64,000 nt of DNA from Brachycybe producta. Taxonomy: Eukaryota > Arthropoda > Diplopoda > Playtdesmida > Andrognathidae. The stretch is taken from contig JAUPFP010000113.1 of NCBI GenBank assembly GCA_036925085.1, positions 239,834-303,833 of the forward strand, in the 5' to 3' direction. Both the position numbers and the translations under genes were made by a program. This document shows, piece after piece, positions 60,601 through 64,000 of the stretch. Each line of letters opens with the position of its first letter. Positions within the stretch are counted from its first letter, which is position 1. The notes below the pieces were generated by a model. The model worked only from the letters and a program-made list of their open reading frames with translations, was not told the origin of the DNA and searched no databases.

Positions 60601-62080
60601 CGAACCACAGAACAAACCAATTAGACGTTGCCGGTCGTCATAAAAAGGGCGGAGCCAACTGAAGTTTTTCCCGATTTCTAATTGCCTGTTCTGTAGACAG
60701 CTTAAGAATTTCTTTGGCTCCACTCTTTTATGAGCGCCATCAATGTTTAATTGGTTTGTTACTAGATCTGATGTCACATGCTCCGCCCTTTTTATTTCTA
60801 ATTGGTTGATATTTGGTCTGACGCTTATGAAAAGCCCTAAACCTACTTCAAGTAAACTTTGCAGGGCATTATACTTGGGTAGGGGTGACCACTCTAACAA
60901 AGTTGGAGAGATTTTTGCACGAACAGATTCTTATTACTGGTCATTTGTCCCTAGGGCGATTCGACAATGGAACTCGCTTGCTGGGGATTTTGTGCAGGAA
61001 AAACGTATTTTATGGGAGTCATAATTTTGTTTTGTTTTGACAATGCATCTATTTGCAGCATTAAAAAATATTCAAATTGTTGTTGGGTTTATATCAATAG
61101 GGTTTTATATTTTCTGGTTTTGACAATGCATTTTCTATGCTGCACTTGGACTCTTGTCCCTCTGCCATAGGCCTTTATGACTGCTTGCAGAGTAATTTTT
61201 CAAAAAAAAAAAAAAAAAAGCAAAAAATATATGAAATAGCAAAAAAAAATTCTGAAGCTGTCTACAGATGCCTGTCAGGTCAATAGGCACAATTCATAAG
61301 ACAGGGAAAGTCAGTTGACCTCCTTGCAATGACAACGTTGTCTGTGCCAAGTGCACCCATTCAAATCCAGTAAATAAGTAATGGGGCACGCAATAGCAAT
61401 TCGCTACAATACACACACATGTACAGTATATCCCTAAAAGGCAAGACTTCTGAAAGCAAGAAGACCTAAGCAAAAGACTAGAATGCCTATGCTTAAAACC
61501 ACCACTGTAAGCCATGAAACATGCTTTATTTGTATAAAGTTTTGTAATTTTTAAAGTAAATTATAAAGTTGATTAAAATTGTGGTTCAAAATTAAAATTA
61601 ATTACTTATGCCTTGTTTCCATTGGGGTGAAAATTTGGACTTTTTGAAAATTTCAACTGGTGAAAAATGGAAGAAACGTGGCCACCGCCCATTCACTGCT
61701 GTAGGCAAAGGCCACGTGTCTTCTATTTTTCACCAGTTGAAATTTTCTAAAAGTTCAAATTTTCACCCCAATGGAAACAAAGCCTTAAACAGCATATAAT
61801 AAACCGGTTTTCTCATTAAAAGAACATTTTTTTTTGGTAAAAATTAGTTAAAATAAATAAAATAAAAGTGCTTAAATTTATCATCATCACCTTGTCTAGG
61901 TCCAACAATATCCAACAAATTTCCCAAAATCCAATACCATTTTGAAGTTTTATTACTAGGTAACTTATTAATGCTTAAAATAAATTTTCGATAATTAAGC
62001 AACCACTGAATTAGAAAGCTTAAAATAAAACATAAAGCTACTCCTGTCCAAAATTGTAAATTCATTTTTTCTTCTTCCAT
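48370..62080 (-). CDS. CYP4: CYP4-like cytochrome P450, gene A (11 exons, 533 aa)
   Basis: Exons: 62080-61891, 59816-59704, 59628-59543, 59463-59273, 59165-59096, 54903-54774, 54695-54495, 53722-53552, 52416-52350, 52282-52103, 48572-48370. They total 1602 nt, in frame, stop at 48372-48370. Start may be [11 protein letters not shown] at 62080 or the inner Met at 62065, which fits the paralogs; I used the first. Landmarks: hydrophobic anchor after residue 10; KWHSRRKM; an acidic stretch (KEEDSEEEE) in exon 7; EEVDTFMFE then GHDTTSSG (from 328); ESLR (385-388); [27 protein letters not shown] with heme Cys 465. It lacks the intron that splits exon 8 in B and C, and its next donor is GTAAGT. The most divergent copy (RQ for RE in exon 1; longer C-terminus). 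All introns GT-AG. Confidence 0.93.
48594..48720. repeat. (AAT)n microsatellite
   Basis: More than 20 AAT units, then interrupted copies, starting about 20 bp inside gene A intron 10 from exon 11. Confidence 0.9.
48786..49136 (-). mobile_element. Helitron-like element, short form
   Basis: 3' CTAG at 48786 and 5' side ending CAGACCTGGC near 49133 next to (TA)n. It contains GAAAGATATATACATGTAG, the uninterrupted version of the site where a solo LTR entered the copy at 55792-56835. Confidence 0.68.
49506..49851 (+). mobile_element. LTR family 1, 5'-truncated copy
   Basis: It matches the LTR at 533-1092 from just before its TATA region (GGTATAAAGG) to the end (CTACACTGTTACA). It lies in gene A intron 10. 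Confidence 0.65.
49852..51955. other. Gene A intron 10, no recognised gene
   Basis: This stretch is moderately AT-rich and less repetitive than its surroundings. 50230-50450 and 51640-51955 are more GC-rich; the latter repeats GGTCAAGGGCCAGCCA and ends ATGTTACA, which could be a decayed LTR end, but no partner was found. No exon-like match to P450 or other family. Confidence 0.35.
53782..54072. mobile_element. MITE family M5 (opposite orientation)
   Basis: CTAATACCTTGTACACAC ... TGTGTACTAGGTATAAG, 291 bp, in gene A intron 7. Confidence 0.7.
54275..54453. mobile_element. PIF/Harbinger-type MITE
   Basis: GGCCTTGTTTCC ... GGAAACAAAGCC, 179 bp, with TTA on both sides (54272-54274 and 54454-54456). 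GGCC-ends with a TTA duplication are typical of PIF/Harbinger elements. The right end is about 40 bp from exon 7. Confidence 0.75.
55060..55600. repeat. GAAATATTTCAC repeat region
   Basis: Palindromic GTGAAATATTTCAC units cluster at 55470-55580, with scattered related text from 55060. The central 55160-55460 is AT-rich without features. Confidence 0.6.
55792..56835 (-). mobile_element. Helitron-like element interrupted by a solo LTR
   Basis: 3' CTAG at 55792 (T beyond it); 5' TCCAAGGTCTG on the minus strand at 56835, preceded by A. Without the 695-bp LTR and one 4-bp repeat the element would be about 345 bp, the short form. Confidence 0.72.
56099..56793 (+). mobile_element. Solo LTR, family 2 (695 bp)
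   Basis: TGTAACACCC...AAAGCTCACA with 4-bp duplication ATAT (56095-56098 and 56794-56797). TATAAAAG box at about 56279. It matches 12733-13430 along its whole length. The empty site is preserved in the Helitron copy at 48786-49136. Confidence 0.88.
56853..57235 (+). mobile_element. Helitron-like element, long form, broken by an LTR
   Basis: Begins near TAAGCCAGGTCTGTG, 17 bp after the oppositely oriented copy, and runs through the purine tract and TTTCAAATATAAAAAGG block to the first 14 bases of an M3 MITE (ACAGGCAATTGTGC), where an LTR begins. Its 3' hairpin is not found beyond the LTR. Confidence 0.6.
57236..57890 (-). mobile_element. Solo LTR, family 2, reversed and truncated
   Basis: Begins TGTGAGCTTTTGACATCGAC, the complement of the family-2 3' end; TATA box complement (CTTTTATA) near 57747. 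The U3 start (expected GGTGTTACA) is missing, and the match fades around 57880. No target duplication can be checked. Confidence 0.7.
58055..58259. mobile_element. MULE-type MITE, family M1
   Basis: ACAGGCACTTAG ... CTAATTGTCTGT; full-length but without a recognisable 9-bp duplication. Confidence 0.75.
58299..58460. mobile_element. MULE-like MITE with 10-bp target duplication
   Basis: A 162-bp palindrome; inner arms contain GATAGCTTTGGTCAATTT and its complement. It is flanked by CTTGTCACGT on both sides (58289-58298 and 58461-58470). The larger relative is 36525-37203. Confidence 0.7.
58532..58725. mobile_element. MULE-type MITE, family M2
   Basis: ACAGGCATGTGTGCACACC ... GTGCACAGATGCCTGT, 194 bp, in gene A intron 5; no clear 9-bp duplication. 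Confidence 0.75.
60040..60345 (-). mobile_element. Helitron-like element lacking its 3' hairpin
   Basis: Starts at TTCACAGGCAATTGTGCAC and ends CAGACCTGGCTTA beside (TA)n. The CTAG-hairpin end is absent, so this copy is 3'-truncated (gene A intron 1). Confidence 0.55.
60469..61275. mobile_element. M2 MITE with nested M1 MITE and LINE fragment
   Basis: The outer M2 has ends ACAGGCATCTGTAGAC and CTACAGATGCCTGT and an 8-bp flank CAGGTCAA on both sides (60461-60468, 61276-61283). An M1 MITE (60485-60689) entered it with 9-bp duplication TCTGTAGAC (60476-60484, 60690-60698). A LINE fragment (60836-61225) separates the rest. Confidence 0.8.
60836..61225 (+). pseudogene. 5'-truncated LINE, reverse transcriptase C-terminus
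   Basis: The plus strand encodes [20 protein letters not shown] followed by RQWNSL, the pattern R.DS..S..PR.I..WN.L seen at the C-terminus of many CR1/Jockey-type LINE proteins. Then come a 3' UTR and an A-rich tail at about 61201-61220. Only the last about 60 codons exist, so it is dead on arrival. Related: 26444-26760. Confidence 0.65.
61609..61784. mobile_element. PIF/Harbinger-type MITE
   Basis: TGCCTTGTTTCC ... GGAAACAAAGCC, 176 bp, TTA on both sides (61606-61608, 61785-61787); long inner palindrome including CAACTGGTGAAAAAT. It lies about 100 bp inside gene A intron 1. Confidence 0.78.
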
Positions 62081-62399
62081 ACCTTGTAATCAATCCCCAG
62101 AATAAAAATTAAAAAAATTACTCGTTCCCGTTTTATTTTATAGATTAATTTTAATTCTGTTTAAATATTTTTTAATAACGTCATTCAATGTATTGTTTTC
62201 ATTATCTAAGAACAGAAACTTAATCAAATATAAAAAAGCTGTGCAATTTTCTTTTTTTTTTATAAATGTTATTATTCTTTCTATTCAAAACTACTTAAAT
62301 AACATTAAAAAGGTAAACTAGAAGAGTAAAAAAAAAACTTCAATTTAAACTACAGGGCTGGAATGATCAAGTTATCAAGATGATTAAATCAAGCGATTG

Positions 62400-63690
62400 A
62401 ATCATTGATTAAATTACTTGAGTTAAAATCATTGATTAAATTACTTGAGTTAAAATCACTGATTAAATCACTTGAGTTAAAATCATTGATTAAATTACTT
62501 GAGTTAAAATCACTGATTAAATCACTTGAGTTAAAATCATTGATTAAATTACTTGAGTTAAAATCATTGATTAAATCACTTGAGTTAAAATCATTGATTA
62601 AATCACTTGAGTTAAAATCATTGATTAAATCACTTGAGTTAAAATCATTGATTAAATCACTTGAGTTAAAATCATTGATTAAATCACTTGAGTTAAAATC
62701 ATTGATTAAATCACTTGAGTTAAAATCATTGATTAAATCACTTGAGTTAAAATCATTGATTAAATTACTTGAGTTAAAATCATTGATTAAATCGGTTGAG
62801 TTAAAATTATTGATTAAATCACTTGAGTTAAAATCATTGATTAAATTACTTGAGTTAAAATCATTGATTAAATCACTTGAGTTAAAATCATTGATTAAAT
62901 CACTTGAGTTAAAATCATTGATTAAATCACTTGAGTTAAAATCATTGATTAAATCACTTGAGTTAAAATCATTGATTAAATCACTTGAGTTAAAATCATT
63001 GATTAAATTACTTGAGTTAAAATCATTGATTAAATCGGTTGAGTTAAAATTATTGATTAAATCACTTGAGTTAAAATCATTGATTAAATCACTTGAGTTA
63101 AAATCATTGATTAAATCACTTGAGTTAAAATCATTGATTAAATCACTTGAGTTAAAATCATTGATTAAATCACTTGAGTTAAAATCATTGATTAAATCAC
63201 TTGAGTTAAAATCATTGATTAAATCACTTGAGTTAAAATCATTGATTAAATTACTTGAGTTAAAATCATTGATTAAATCGGTTGAGTTAAAATTATTGAT
63301 TAAATCACTTGAGTTAAAATCATTGATTAAATCACTTGAGTTAAAATCATTGATTAAATCACTTGAGTTAAAATCATTGATTAAATCACTTGAGTTAAAA
63401 TCATTGATTAAATCACTTGAGTTAAAATCATTGATTAAATCACTTGAGTTAAAATAATTGATTAAATTACTTGAGTTAAAATCATTGATTAAATCGGTTG
63501 AGTTAAAATTATTGATTAAATCACTTGAGTTAAAATAATTGATTAAATTACTTGAGTTAAAATCATTGATTAAATCGGTTGAGTTAAAATTATTGATTAA
63601 ATCACTTGAGTTAAAAACATTGATTAAATCACTTGAGTTAAAATCATTGATTAAATTACTTCAGTTAAAATTATTGATTAAATCATGTTT
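62400..63690. repeat. 27-bp satellite with higher-order structure
   Basis: About 47 head-to-tail copies of a 27-bp unit (TTGATTAAATCACTTGAGTT plus AAAATCA). A marked variant monomer (CGGTTGAGTTAAAATTATTG) recurs at 62793, 63036, 63279, 63495 and 63576. The first two spacings are 243 bp (9 monomers), then 216 and 81 bp. The 350-codon open frame with nine-residue repeat LIKSLELKS is a by-product of a 27-bp, stop-free unit. It begins 320 bp upstream of gene A. Confidence 0.92.
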
Positions 63691-64000
63691 TAACTTTTCA
63701 TTTTTAATGGGTTTCAATTCAAATCTGAGAAAATCTCCCTCAAAAAGAGGATTTGAAATTATTTTTGTTTATTTTATCCCAAGTAAACAATAAAAAAGTC
63801 AATTAGTGAATTTTCATGTTTTTTTATGAAATATGTGTGAGCATTCCTACTTTTGAGCAATGAAACAGAAAACAGTTGACTGCACCATGAATAACTGTTT
63901 AATCTCATTGTTTCCATTTTTAAACTTCTTTCAGTTTTTAATTAAAAACTTGCATAATTTAGCAGTTTCATTTTACAACTTCTTGTATCTCTTGTATTAG

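Noticed and set aside
62405-63457. 350-codon open frame with nine-residue repeats (LIKSLELKS)
   Set aside because: It is exactly the 27-bp satellite read in a stop-free frame; no unique sequence, splice or domain signal.

Overview
The window is AT-rich eukaryotic nuclear DNA. It has spliced genes with GT/GC-AG introns, very long transposon-filled introns, and dense MITE, Helitron-like, LTR and satellite DNA. The only real genes I can support are cytochrome P450 genes of the CYP4 type. With microsomal CYP4 genes, mariner-like remnants and this repeat mix, an invertebrate animal, perhaps an arthropod, is the best guess; nothing here fixes the species.

Genes. Four CYP4-like paralogs lie head-to-tail on the minus strand, so transcription runs right to left. 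Gene A is 62080-48370 (11 exons, 533 codons). Gene B is 43716-30677 (12 exons, 517 codons). Gene C is 27452-12441 (12 exons, 516 codons). Gene D is 7160-6015 (exons 1 and 2 only; the rest would lie left of the window). I built each model exon by exon from splice sites and paralog alignment. All three complete models stay in frame, share intron positions and phases, and carry the membrane anchor, the C-helix W..R pair, the CYP4 I-helix motif [13 protein letters not shown], the K-helix E..R pair and the heme-cysteine loop [10 protein letters not shown]. Genes B and C have one more intron than A, and in both the next intron starts with GC instead of GT.

Regions. 1-1092 holds the 3' end of an LTR element plus its LTR. 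1093-7000 is AT-rich with a minisatellite, MITEs, a dead mariner-like transposase and a fold-back satellite around gene D exons 1-2. 7160-12440 is a MITE-rich C-D intergenic region that includes a duplicated upstream segment shared with gene C. 12441-27452 is gene C, whose introns carry a solo LTR, Helitron-like elements (one head-to-head pair) and a second TTTAGGGC fold-back array. 27453-30676 is the B-C spacer with nested hAT-like MITEs. 30677-43716 is gene B, whose intron 3 holds a Ginger-like long-TIR element with strong hairpins. 43717-48369 is the A-B spacer. 48370-62080 is gene A, loaded with Helitron-like elements, solo LTRs and MULE-type MITEs. 62400-63690 is a 27-bp satellite with a nine-monomer higher-order repeat.

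How it works together. The P450s are likely ER-bound monooxygenases produced by tandem duplication (C and D being a recent pair by exon 1 and upstream similarity). Mobile elements have inserted only in introns and spacers. Many insertions can be ordered from target-site duplications and empty-site copies within the window. I found no CRISPR, rRNA, prokaryotic or viral gene system.
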